A stretch of 25,805 bases of DNA, from assembly GCA_900543035.1 (NCBI GenBank), contig UQPV01000041.1, positions 1 to 25,805 of the forward strand, given 5' to 3'. Origin of the DNA: an uncultured Solobacterium sp. (GTDB lineage: Bacteria; Bacillota_I; Bacilli_A; Erysipelotrichales; Erysipelotrichaceae). The translations under genes and the position numbers were made by a program. A model generated the notes under the pieces. That model was not told where the DNA came from. It saw nothing but the letters and a program-made list of their open reading frames with translations, and did no database searches. This document shows, piece after piece, positions 1-6,830 of the stretch (position 1 is its first letter; each line of letters opens with the position of its first letter).

Positions 1-405
1 TATCGGAATATAATTTGTTTCTATGAATGCATTTATAATCGTGCCTATTCCTACCGCTTTTGTTTCTATCATTACATTAATAATCTGTATCAAATTGATC
101 GTTACTGACATAAATAAAGAACCAAAAACAACGATCAGCGCATTTTTATTGATCAATTTTTTTCTTGTTATACGGATCAATTCATGTTCTTCTATCCTTA
201 GAAAAAATATTGATATTAAGGATAAATAAACTATGAAATGTATAAAATATAAATTATCATCAACATATAAAAATATACTTAAATCTATAGGCTGAAATGT
301 ATCCGGATAAAATACTAATCTATGAGTCATCTGCCATCTTGCAAAGACAAAAATGACATATATTATATAAAGTATAAGAAACTTATTTATTTTCTTATAA
401 TTCAT
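1..405 (-). CDS. Membrane protein of an ABC-export locus, 3' end cut by window edge
   Basis: An open frame begins at ATG 405 and stays open for 135 codons to the left edge, so the start is present and the C-terminus is missing. The N-terminus (MNYKKINKFLILYIIYVIFV) is a membrane segment. Two more hydrophobic stretches follow at about residues 59-70 and 92-110, with a basic loop (TRKKLINKN) between them. It overlaps the end of the permease gene at 395 by 11 bases, so the two are probably translationally coupled. Its position after an AgrAC-type system, a small secreted protein and a permease suggests a second membrane subunit of a peptide or bacteriocin ABC exporter. The ATPase would then lie beyond the window. 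No diagnostic motif was recognised, so the function is inferred from context only. Confidence 0.6.
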   Translation of the reverse strand, partial: MNYKKINKFLILYIIYVIFVFARWQMTHRLVFYPDTFQPIDLSIFLYVDDNLYFIHFIVYLSLISIFFLRIEEHELIRITRKKLINKNALIVVFGSLFMSVTINLIQIINVMIETKAVGIGTIINAFIETNYIPI

Positions 406-1195
406 CGCACAATACCCTCTTTTTATATGCAATCCATATCAATATGCCTGCAGTGATCAGAAATATGCTCAAAGAAGGAATGATCCATTCTAAACCTTGT
501 TCAATATAAGGCTGCGTGACATAGGTGATACTCCAAGGTAAAGCAATAAAAATCAGCCATGTGATTAAAGATACAGCATATACTACTTTTAGATCTTTGA
601 TTATATAACCGAAACAAACACACATAACACCCACCAAACTAAGAATAGCAGCATTAACAAACATATAGACTACATAAGCCAGATCAGGATTTAACGCTAC
701 AATCTGCCCCAATATATGATTTTCAGCAATAAAAAGATACGATAAAGTTCCGTCATGAAATACAACTAGGGCACATACATAATTAATGATAAATGTGATC
801 AATGTCATAACAAACAATACAATAAAAGTTGCCAGCAGTTTATTAAAAAATATAGCTTTCTTTCCGCCTCTAACAGATAAAGCATTATATATTCCTGTTT
901 TATATTCCGTTACACAAGAATCTGCAATCACAATCAATGCATAGATTGGAAACAAATGAGAATATAACATTGTTCCAACATGTCCTTCTGATGAAGAAGA
1001 CAGAAAGGCTGCATAATATGGATACTTTACAGTTGTCCAATCTATCTTTCCACCTGTGTCGATACTTAATAATATATTATTATTTATATTGATCCATAAA
1101 TCATACAAAGTAATAATAGTCAAAATGGTGAAGACTATGTAAGTTCTTTTATTCTTCAATACGCTTTTTATTTCTCTACTTAACAACTTATTCAC
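395..1195 (-). CDS. ABC-2 type transporter permease
   Basis: This 266-residue protein has about six predicted membrane helices (near residues 20-35, 78-92, 112-138, 172-197, 205-222 and 240-257). A short basic N-terminus (LLSREIKSVLKNKRTY) precedes the first helix, as is usual for ABC-2 permeases that export peptides or antibiotics. It has no ATP-binding motifs and needs a separate ATPase, which is not in this window. The GTG start at 1195 touches the strong Shine-Dalgarno AAGGGGTG directly. A TTG three codons downstream (1186-1184) sits about 8 bases from that site and may be the real start. It lies 54 bases after the small secreted protein gene, separated by a perfect hairpin, and overlaps the next membrane protein gene. 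The AT-rich composition matches the rest of this island and differs from the core genes. Confidence 0.7.
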   Translation of the reverse strand: MNKLLSREIKSVLKNKRTYIVFTILTIITLYDLWININNNILLSIDTGGKIDWTTVKYPYYAAFLSSSSEGHVGTMLYSHLFPIYALIVIADSCVTEYKTGIYNALSVRGGKKAIFFNKLLATFIVLFVMTLITFIINYVCALVVFHDGTLSYLFIAENHILGQIVALNPDLAYVVYMFVNAAILSLVGVMCVCFGYIIKDLKVVYAVSLITWLIFIALPWSITYVTQPYIEQGLEWIIPSLSIFLITAGILIWIAYKKRVLCDEL

Positions 1196-1208
1196 CCCTT
1201 TTTTGAAT

Positions 1209-1238
1209 AAAGTGTGAAAGAATGCTCTTTCACACTTT
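1209..1238 (-). promoter_or_regulatory. Intercistronic hairpin between secreted-protein gene and permease
   Basis: A 13-bp perfect stem (arms 1209-1221 and 1226-1238, core AGTGTGAAAGA) closes a 4-base loop. It lies wholly between the stop of the small secreted protein and the permease start. On the - strand it is followed by ATTCAAAAAAGG, which lacks a T-run. It therefore looks more like an attenuator or an mRNA-stability and processing element that lowers exporter expression relative to the small protein than like a full terminator. On the + strand it is followed by a gapped T-run. Confidence 0.55.
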
Positions 1239-1249
1239 TAATCGTTTTT

Positions 1250-1693
1250 TTATTCACCGGTTTCTTCATCCCAATAACCTTCAACAGTATATGTCACATC
1301 ATTATCGTTATTGTTCTCTGAAGTAAGATATACGGTTGCCTGGCTAGCTAAGCTGTGTGCCGGAGAATATCTCGCGCCATCTTCAACTCTCGTTGAAACA
1401 ACATTGGACACATTTTTTCCGTTATAAAGTTCCAGCCAGAAACTGGTATATGTTCCGGGACCTTCATAACTTTTAGTCATTTTCACTTTCCATTTGTTAT
1501 TAACGTTTGTCGTTGTTCGATATCTGCCTGTTGTTCTTACGTTTTGTTTATGCTCTGGAATATTTAAATGAAACGGTATGTTGTCATTTGAATATGCATA
1601 AGTTTCTACATCCGCTAATACATTGGCAGAACCAGCACACATACACCTATCACTGATGCGGCTAATGCTATTTTAAGCTTGCTCTTTATTCAT
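1250..1693 (-). pseudogene. Small secreted protein (DUF2712-like), leader disrupted by two frameshifts
   Basis: The mature part is intact for about 120 residues (ADVETYAYSN... to GYWDEETGE) and is rich in Asn, Thr and Tyr. The motif NNKWKV and the acidic WDEET end recall DUF2712-type secreted proteins found beside bacteriocin-like ABC exporters; this is recognition from memory, not a search. A good ribosome site (AAAGGAAGGA) precedes ATG 1693, but that frame stops at codon 7. The signal peptide (KSKLKIALAASVIGVC) lies in a second frame and the mature part returns to the first. Removing one A from 1685-1687 and one TG from 1636-1641 restores a continuous 147-residue protein with a classic leader and cleavage after VLA. 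As sequenced, translation could only begin at ATG 1642, without an export signal. The cause may be real decay, slippage-based switching, or sequencing error. Confidence 0.6.
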
Positions 1694-1764
1694 TCCTTCC
1701 TTTCTGCTTGTGTAGATTGTCATGACCTTTCTACGCGGTTATACTAGCATAGAATAAATAGAAA
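1694..1764 (-). promoter_or_regulatory. Possible promoter of the secreted-protein/exporter genes
   Basis: The 71 bases between the histidine kinase stop and the secreted-protein start contain a -10-like TATAAC (complement of 1738-1743) with no good -35 hexamer. Two TTCTAT copies occur 9 bases apart just upstream. A weak -35 overlapped by repeats would suit activation by the neighbouring LytTR-type regulator. This is inferred from spacing only. Confidence 0.3.
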
Positions 1765-3099
1765 TCACCTTACATTGTCTAAAATAGGATTATTTTCGTC
1801 TAAAATAAGATCATGATCAGGAAAAACAATTGTCATATTAAATATTCCATCTTTCTGTTCAATGGCAATATCACCTTTATACTTCTTCGCAACATGTTTC
1901 ATGCTCTGAATACCTAAACCCTTATGTTCTTTTTTGGTTGTCAGATATTCACCATTTTCATCTTTCATTAAATTACCTTTATAAGGATTTTCTAAATGAA
2001 TGATAATCATATTTTTTACTTTTCTGATATGAAGTGATATATTTCGATTTTGTTCAAGCTGATTGACAGCTTCGATGGCATTATCCAACATATTAGAAAA
2101 AATAGTTACTAAATCAAAATCGGAAAAACAACGGAAAGCAACATCGCTGTTTTTGATTGAGATGTGAATATTTAATTCCGCTGCCCGTTTTACTTTATCA
2201 TACAATAATGTCTGTAATATTTTCCGTGATGAATAGACTTCCAGATCTTTATTTTCTAACTGATCATTAACCTCATTTAAATACTGCTTCATTTCTTTCT
2301 GATCACTGTTTGATCTTATGATCTGCAAATGATTTTTCATATCATGTATCAGATACGAAATTTCCTTTTCTGTTTCTTCTCTTCTTCTATAGTATTCATA
2401 ATTTAATTCTTCTCGATGTTTTAATTCCTGCAGCTGCCGATCCGCAGCATACCCTATACATATCTTATACACTAAATAAAGCAAACCATATATGATGATC
2501 AGAAAAAAGAAATTCAATGAAAATGTGAAAAATTCTAAGATCATGGATTGAGAAATACTTGCGATATATAATAAAAACATAGATAAGCCATAATACAAGG
2601 ATATGACAAAAAGAATGAAGATAAAATCTACTACTTCCAATCGATAAAATGAGTGAATAAACTTAACTACCTTTGTTTTTCGATAAATGACAAAGAATAT
2701 GATTCCCGCTACCAATATACTAAGGTTCAGCATAAGCGCGGAGTATTCATTTTTCTTAGAGACAAAAAGATCAATAAAGCTATAGACACCTAGCAGAAGC
2801 GCATAACCTGTCGCGAAAAAAATAAAATTGATGAAAATGTCTTTTTTTGATTCAAATTGAAAAGTAAAATGTAAAAATAAATAGTAAACAACACATAAAA
2901 ACAAGACCGTATAGATATGGTTATTCTGAAACCATAAATTAAAAATCATGATTCCGATTAAACACAATATATTATACGTATCAGAAAATTTCGGCTTATA
3001 GTTTTTTTCAAAAAAATCTAAATAAGTGCCTAAAAATAGATAAATACTTCCACAGTATACAAAAGAAGTCAATTTAACAATAAACTGTGTTATGCTCAT
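1765..3099 (-). CDS. AgrC/ComD-type sensor histidine kinase (HPK10, GHKL ATPase)
   Basis: This 444-residue membrane kinase senses an extracellular, probably peptide, signal and phosphorylates the adjacent regulator. The N-terminal 215 residues form about six or seven hydrophobic helices. A coiled linker (about 217-245) leads to the phospho-acceptor motif LIHDMKNHL with His252. The C-terminal GHKL domain shows an N-box (SNMLDNAIEAV, Asn336 and Asn340) and a G-box (GLGIQSM, 394-400). These are typical of the AgrC/ComD/BlpH class. Its start overlaps the regulator stop as ATGA, so the pair is translationally coupled. No agrB or agrD gene is visible here, so the ligand may come from elsewhere or be the product of a neighbouring exporter. 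A specific signal cannot be assigned. Confidence 0.9.
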   Translation of the reverse strand: MSITQFIVKLTSFVYCGSIYLFLGTYLDFFEKNYKPKFSDTYNILCLIGIMIFNLWFQNNHIYTVLFLCVVYYLFLHFTFQFESKKDIFINFIFFATGYALLLGVYSFIDLFVSKKNEYSALMLNLSILVAGIIFFVIYRKTKVVKFIHSFYRLEVVDFIFILFVISLYYGLSMFLLYIASISQSMILEFFTFSLNFFFLIIIYGLLYLVYKICIGYAADRQLQELKHREELNYEYYRRREETEKEISYLIHDMKNHLQIIRSNSDQKEMKQYLNEVNDQLENKDLEVYSSRKILQTLLYDKVKRAAELNIHISIKNSDVAFRCFSDFDLVTIFSNMLDNAIEAVNQLEQNRNISLHIRKVKNMIIIHLENPYKGNLMKDENGEYLTTKKEHKGLGIQSMKHVAKKYKGDIAIEQKDGIFNMTIVFPDHDLILDENNPILDNVR

Positions 3100-3815
3100 A
3101 TTTCTAATGCCGCCTTAGTAAGATATTGAATAAACTTTTCTTTGAATTCCTTAGTTTTTAATTGAGAAATGGGAATTTCTGTCTTTAATTGATCATCAAT
3201 GATAATTCTATTCGCTGTATAAGAATAGATGTGATAAAAGTTTACCAGAAAAGCTCGATGAGGTGAAAAGAAATCATAGTCTTTCAATTTTTCATTCAGC
3301 TTCGCAATTGTATAATTCGTCACATATTTTCCTGTGGTCGTATATAGCCATGTATTCCGATCATAATACTCAAAATATAAGATATCCTCTTTCTTTACTT
3401 TTAACATTGTATCTTTGCTTCTGAAGCTGAAATACATTGGTGCGTTTTTTATTCTATATCTTTCGATTTCTTCTAAAATATTCAAAATTTTATTTTCTTC
3501 TACTGGTTTATCGATATAATCAAACACATGTAAAGCATACGCCTGATTTTTATATCTGGCATACCCTGATAGAATTACAATGACTACATCTGTATCAGTC
3601 TTTCTAATTTCTGCAGCTGTTTCCATTCCATTCATATTTTCCATTTCTATATCTAGAAAGATAACATCAAAATGCTCACTTGATCTTAATAAATCTTCTC
3701 CGCTATAAAAATGATAACATTCTATTTTCTTGTTTTTACAATTTTTGTATTTATTTATAAATAACGTCAATTTATCTATAATTGTTTTATCATTATCACA
3801 TATTGCAATTTTCAT
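3096..3815 (-). CDS. AgrA-type response regulator (REC-LytTR)
   Basis: This 239-residue cytoplasmic transcription factor is the partner of the downstream kinase. The receiver domain (about 1-120) has the acidic pocket CDND near the start, phospho-acceptor Asp55 in VIFLDIEM and the Lys of DYIDKP. The C-terminal part (about 135-235) fits a LytTR DNA-binding domain, with the typical KKEDILYFEYYDRNTWLYTT and FFSPHRAFLVN stretches. The start is placed at ATG 3815 because GAAGG lies 8 bases upstream. An in-frame ATG at 3830 has no ribosome site. It is the first gene of the - strand island operon and likely controls it, with a promoter about 110 bases upstream. Confidence 0.9.
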   Translation of the reverse strand: MKIAICDNDKTIIDKLTLFINKYKNCKNKKIECYHFYSGEDLLRSSEHFDVIFLDIEMENMNGMETAAEIRKTDTDVVIVILSGYARYKNQAYALHVFDYIDKPVEENKILNILEEIERYRIKNAPMYFSFRSKDTMLKVKKEDILYFEYYDRNTWLYTTTGKYVTNYTIAKLNEKLKDYDFFSPHRAFLVNFYHIYSYTANRIIIDDQLKTEIPISQLKTKEFKEKFIQYLTKAALEI

Positions 3816-3863
3816 AACATATACCTTCATTTATCGGCGTCAAATAAAACTGCCATACAAGGG

Positions 3864-3891
3864 CCGGTGTCAGCTTTTAAGCTGTCACTGG
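3864..3891 (-). promoter_or_regulatory. Hairpin in the regulator leader
   Basis: An imperfect inverted repeat lies in the predicted 5' leader: a 6-bp core (CAGCTT/AAGCTG) extended by GTG/CAC and GG/CC with two mismatches. No T-run follows in either direction, so it is better seen as leader structure than as a terminator. Confidence 0.4.
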
Positions 3892-3921
3892 TCTTGCTTC
3901 TTGTTCGTTCAAGATGGCTCT

Positions 3922-3982
3922 ATTATATAATAAAACCAATAGTTTTTCTATATTGATAAAAAACCTTTCATACGTATTGATA
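3922..3982 (-). promoter_or_regulatory. Promoter and candidate operator of the two-component operon
   Basis: A consensus -10 TATAAT (complement of 3922-3927) lacks a recognisable -35. Upstream, two identical 8-bp direct repeats (TATTGATA on the + strand, at 3951-3958 and 3975-3982) are 24 bases apart, about two helical turns. That is the place where a dimeric activator would bind. They do not clearly match the LytTR consensus, so autoregulation is only a suggestion. The predicted leader is about 100 bases long. Confidence 0.45.
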
Positions 3983-4382
3983 TTCTTGTTTTTTTGAACA
4001 CACTCTTCTTCTCGATCTTCAATCCATCCAGCAGCAATTTCAAATATTGATGAGAATCATGGGATCCTGCTCAGCATGAACCGGCTGGATAGCAGCGGGA
4101 TCGTCTTGTTCCGGTACAGATAAAAGCCCTGCGGCCATTATAGAGCGTTTTGACAAACATAGGAATTATCCTTTATTTGTGGATGAGCTCCATTTGACGC
4201 TTCCCCATAAACCAAGACATAGATCTATTTTCAATTTACAATATAACTCTTTTGCTTGGGAGAAATGATATGAAATTTGATTGTCCTTTTGATGTCACAC
4301 AAAGAATGATGATCCTAAACGATCATTTATGTCCTTGATGCTAAATAGAAAAGAAGTGTCCGTGTTCGATGAAATAAAATGA
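3983..4382 (+). other. Intergenic stretch without a convincing gene
   Basis: About 400 bases separate the AT-rich island from the SIS-domain gene. Short coding-like fragments occur in several frames. One + fragment near 4085-4266 has about 60 open codons but no start. - strand fragments at about 4055-3960 and 4145-4050 lie in different frames. They might be remains of a decayed gene, but no family was recognised. The base composition changes from AT-rich to balanced within this stretch. Confidence 0.4.
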
Positions 4383-4388
4383 TATAAT
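4383..4388 (+). promoter_or_regulatory. Likely -10 element of the SIS-domain gene
   Basis: A perfect TATAAT lies 24 bases before the chosen start, with the ribosome site GAGAGG between them. No good -35 is seen at 16-18 bases, so the promoter may be weak or activator-dependent. The leader would be very short. Confidence 0.5.
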
Positions 4389-4411
4389 GGTCGTAAAGAG
4401 AGGCGATGACA

Positions 4412-5131
4412 ATGACTTTTCAAGAAAAATATCATGCTTATGTCAATGAAATCCTGTCTGCCGTATGGAATGACAATCAAAAAGAAATCGAACAGGCAGC
4501 TCATATCCTGTATGATGCGGAGTGCGGCGGACATTGCATTTATACCTTTGGCACTGGCCACTCCCATATGCTTGGACAAGATATCTATGCTCGTGCCGGA
4601 GGCTTTGCCAAGATCAAGCCGATCGTGGAGATCGAGCTGACGCTGGCTACCCATCCGACCAAAAGCACGCAGATCGAACGTCTGGCCGGCTATGCGGACG
4701 TCCTTGAACAGCTGTATCATGTCAAAGAAGGAGATGTCATCATCGCGGCCAGCAATTCTGGAAGAAACGCGCTGGTCATCGAATATTTGCTCAGGATGAA
4801 ACAAAAGGGCGCACGCATCGTTGCGATTACTTCTCTGTGCCACAGCCAGAAAGTGAAAAGCCGGCATGAAAGCGGAAAAAAGCTCTGTGACATCGCCGAT
4901 GTCGTATTGGACAACAAAGCGCCCTATGGCGATGCCGGCATAGCGCTTAACGAAACGGTATCTATGGGTCCCGTCAGCACGCTCAGCGGATGCTTCCTGT
5001 CTCAGTGCATCGTAGGCCGGATGGCAGAGCTGCTCGTCCAGGATGGCAGAGACGTCCCAGTCTTCCGCTCCAGCAACGCCGACGGCGCAGATGAGTATAA
5101 CCAGGAGCTGTTTGACCGATACGTCCTGTAA
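4412..5131 (+). CDS. SIS-domain sugar-phosphate protein (UPF0309-like)
   Basis: This 239-residue cytoplasmic protein consists of a single SIS (sugar isomerase) fold that binds phosphosugars. The phosphate-binding motifs are visible: FGTGHSHMLGQD near residue 46 and the loop AASNSGRNALVIE near 110. It also has the KGARIVAITS strand and the DVVLDN strand typical of SIS proteins. The length fits the UPF0309 / sugar isomerase domain-containing family, which is related to phosphoheptose isomerase and to the N-acetylmuramate 6-phosphate etherase fold. Substrate and reaction cannot be read from the sequence. ATG 4412 is preferred over ATG 4406 because AGAGG lies 8 bases before it. The gene stands alone and converges on the anti-sigma gene at a shared terminator. 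Confidence 0.8.
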   Translation: MTFQEKYHAYVNEILSAVWNDNQKEIEQAAHILYDAECGGHCIYTFGTGHSHMLGQDIYARAGGFAKIKPIVEIELTLATHPTKSTQIERLAGYADVLEQLYHVKEGDVIIAASNSGRNALVIEYLLRMKQKGARIVAITSLCHSQKVKSRHESGKKLCDIADVVLDNKAPYGDAGIALNETVSMGPVSTLSGCFLSQCIVGRMAELLVQDGRDVPVFRSSNADGADEYNQELFDRYVL

Positions 5132-5135
5132 TGAT

Positions 5136-5171
5136 AAAAAATCACTCTCCCGAACAGGAAAGTGATTTTTT
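5136..5171. terminator. Bidirectional terminator between SIS-domain and anti-sigma genes
   Basis: A stem of 11 pairs (AAAAAATCACT against AGTGATTTTTT) closes a 14-base loop. It has T-runs on both strands and lies between convergent genes. The left arm starts just after the SIS-domain stop codon and the right arm abuts the anti-sigma stop. Confidence 0.85.
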
Positions 5172-6157
5172 TACTTTAAGGTCACGCTGAAATCGATGAT
5201 CTCACCGCTGATCGCATTGATCTCATACTGATATCCGGCATACGGATCCTGGAACCGGATGTAATACACGAGCCGGTTGTCATCGCAGTCCAATGTATAC
5301 GTATATGCGCTGATCTCATCCTGATCAACGCCGGCATGTCCGAATACGACATCTTTGGCCTCATCGCTGGTCAGATAGCCGCTGTGATTGACTACCTGAT
5401 TGGACGTGATCGATGTATATTCCAGATCCTTATACTGGATCAGCGTATCCAGATCAGTAATGGAAAGTCCGACAAAGTCCTCGAACTGATAAGCAGGATC
5501 TGACTGAACGAGCTCACTGATCAAAGCGGCCTTTCCTTCAGATATGCCATATTTTTGCGCGATTTCCGTATATTCATTGGTGGTGTCCATATCTTGAGAC
5601 AGGATAGAGATCTGCAATGAATTGCCTTTCATCATCTCTTCGATATCATTCACGATCGATTCCCGCAGCCTGCTTCGCATCTGCTCATCTTCGCTCTTGA
5701 CCGTGACCAGAAGCGTATTCTTGAGCTCATCCAGATAACCATGACGCATCATGCTGCCGATCAATGCATTGACGGCCACATCGATGTCCACGCCTTCCAG
5801 TTCCATGTCGTCGAGCACTAATTCCCCTTCTTCATTGTGAACGAGAACTTCCGTAACGTTTTCCTCTGCATCCAAGGATAATTCTATGCTAGGGTTGACG
5901 TCGAACGATACCACGGCAGATGCCGGATGAAGCGAAGGGAGAAAAGCAAAGACCAGCATGACCGCACAAGCGGCGCATACAGCCGCGCATAGGCCCGGAT
6001 ACAGGCCTCTTCGCCTTCTCTGTCTGCCCTTCTCTGTTTCAGGCGCTTCATCCGGTTCGATGAAGCGGAGCTGATCCATGATGGCATCCTTCTGGTCAGG
6101 CACAGGGGCTTGTTGAAAGACCTCTTTCCATTCCGGCCGATGGTGATTTTGTTTCAT
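5171..6157 (-). CDS. RsgI-like membrane anti-sigma factor
   Basis: This 328-residue single-pass protein is the probable inhibitor of the sigma factor encoded just upstream; the two genes overlap by 4 bases (ATGA). Residues 1-50 are cytoplasmic and end in the basic KGRQRRRRG. Residues 52-74 form the membrane helix. The outside part starts with FDVNPSIELSLD (85-96), the hallmark of the RsgI middle domain. From knowledge of RsgI proteins, the Asn-Pro bond in this motif undergoes autoproteolysis before regulated intramembrane cleavage. The C-terminal 80 residues (SGYLTSDEAKDVV onward) resemble a PepSY-type domain. There is no zinc-binding HxxxCxxC motif. Classical RsgI pairs with SigI, whereas here the partner is ECF-type. 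The signal is probably a cell-wall or envelope defect. Confidence 0.8.
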   Translation of the reverse strand: MKQNHHRPEWKEVFQQAPVPDQKDAIMDQLRFIEPDEAPETEKGRQRRRRGLYPGLCAAVCAACAVMLVFAFLPSLHPASAVVSFDVNPSIELSLDAEENVTEVLVHNEEGELVLDDMELEGVDIDVAVNALIGSMMRHGYLDELKNTLLVTVKSEDEQMRSRLRESIVNDIEEMMKGNSLQISILSQDMDTTNEYTEIAQKYGISEGKAALISELVQSDPAYQFEDFVGLSITDLDTLIQYKDLEYTSITSNQVVNHSGYLTSDEAKDVVFGHAGVDQDEISAYTYTLDCDDNRLVYYIRFQDPYAGYQYEINAISGEIIDFSVTLK

Positions 6158-6678
6158 TCCGTCACCTCCCTGATCATCTGTTTCATCTTCTTGACAGAGC
6201 GATGATATTTCGACAGCACGGTCGATAAGTTAAGATCCATGAACGAAGCTATCTCGCGAAAAGACATTCCTCCGGATACATGCATGGAAACGATCTCACG
6301 CTCTTCTTCATTCAGCGCGTTCATCAGCATCTCCAGCGTTACTTTTCCGCTGATATCCGGATCCTCGGCCGCAATCTCGATCGATTCATCCAACAAGACA
6401 TTTCGCTGCCGGGAACGCAGATACATCAATGATTCGTTTCTGGCGATCCCATAGATCCACGACATCGGCTGTCCCCTGTTTTCATATCGACGGCAGTTCT
6501 GATAGATGCTCAGATAGACATTTTGTGTCACATCCTTCGCACATTCTGAATTGCCGACCATCCCATGGATGAAAATATACACCGCACGATTGGTCATTTC
6601 ATAAATTTCTGCCATGATCTGCTGATCATCAGCTAAACGCATGATCAGATCTTCCAGTCTTTTTCTATCGTTATTCAT
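6154..6678 (-). CDS. ECF-type RNA polymerase sigma factor
   Basis: This 174-residue protein has the two-domain plan of extracytoplasmic-function sigma factors. Region 2 spans about residues 10-85 (DVTQNVYLSIYQNCRRYEN, then the WIYGIARNESLMYLRSR segment that contacts the -10). Region 4 spans about 115-170 (LNEEEREIVSMHVSGGMSFREIASFMDL, then LSTVLSKYHRSVKKM). Region 3 is absent. It is co-encoded with the RsgI-like anti-sigma factor, which should hold it inactive at the membrane. ATG 6678 has no clear ribosome site. ATG 6642, with GGAAG 8 bases upstream, is an alternative but would remove part of region 2. The family subgroup cannot be named from sequence alone. Confidence 0.9.
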   Translation of the reverse strand: MNNDRKRLEDLIMRLADDQQIMAEIYEMTNRAVYIFIHGMVGNSECAKDVTQNVYLSIYQNCRRYENRGQPMSWIYGIARNESLMYLRSRQRNVLLDESIEIAAEDPDISGKVTLEMLMNALNEEEREIVSMHVSGGMSFREIASFMDLNLSTVLSKYHRSVKKMKQMIREVTE

Positions 6679-6711
6679 ACAATAAACAATATATCAGATA
6701 CAGATCATGAG

Positions 6712-6752
6712 ATTATCATATGTATGTAAATAATATGTTAATTCTATGTCAA
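6712..6752 (-). promoter_or_regulatory. Candidate promoter of the sigma/anti-sigma operon
   Basis: On the - strand, TTAACA (complement of 6736-6741) lies 18 bases before GATAAT (complement of 6712-6717). TTGACA (complement of 6747-6752) lies just upstream with no good -10 at 17 bases. GAATTAACATA also resembles an AAC-type ECF -35, so autoregulation by the encoded sigma factor is possible. Confidence 0.45.
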
Positions 6753-6775
6753 TTTCTGGCTGTGTAACGAACAGA

Positions 6776-6809
6776 CACGCAAGCAGACAGGATCATCTGT
6801 CTGCGCGTG
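6776..6809 (-). terminator. Hairpin downstream of the RsgI-ectodomain lipoprotein
   Basis: An 8-bp stem (GCAGACAG/CTGTCTGC) is extended by CACGC/GCGTG across a 2-base bulge and closes a 6-base loop. It separates the lipoprotein from the sigma gene. The - strand tail TCTGTTCGTT is only partly T-rich, so termination may be incomplete, allowing some read-through into the sigma operon. Confidence 0.6.
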
Positions 6810-6830
6810 AGATATTCCGTTCAATATAGA

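Noticed and set aside
1..3990. Complete agr quorum-sensing locus
   Set aside because: AgrC- and AgrA-type proteins are present, but no AgrB protease or AgrD peptide frame was found in the window.
3983..4382. Decayed transposase or small gene before the SIS-domain gene
   Set aside because: Fragments in different frames look partly coding, but no start, ribosome site or recognisable family could be shown.
4412..5131. Assignment as MurQ or GmhA
   Set aside because: SIS motifs are present, but length and surrounding residues fit the broader UPF0309-like group better; no specific reaction can be supported.
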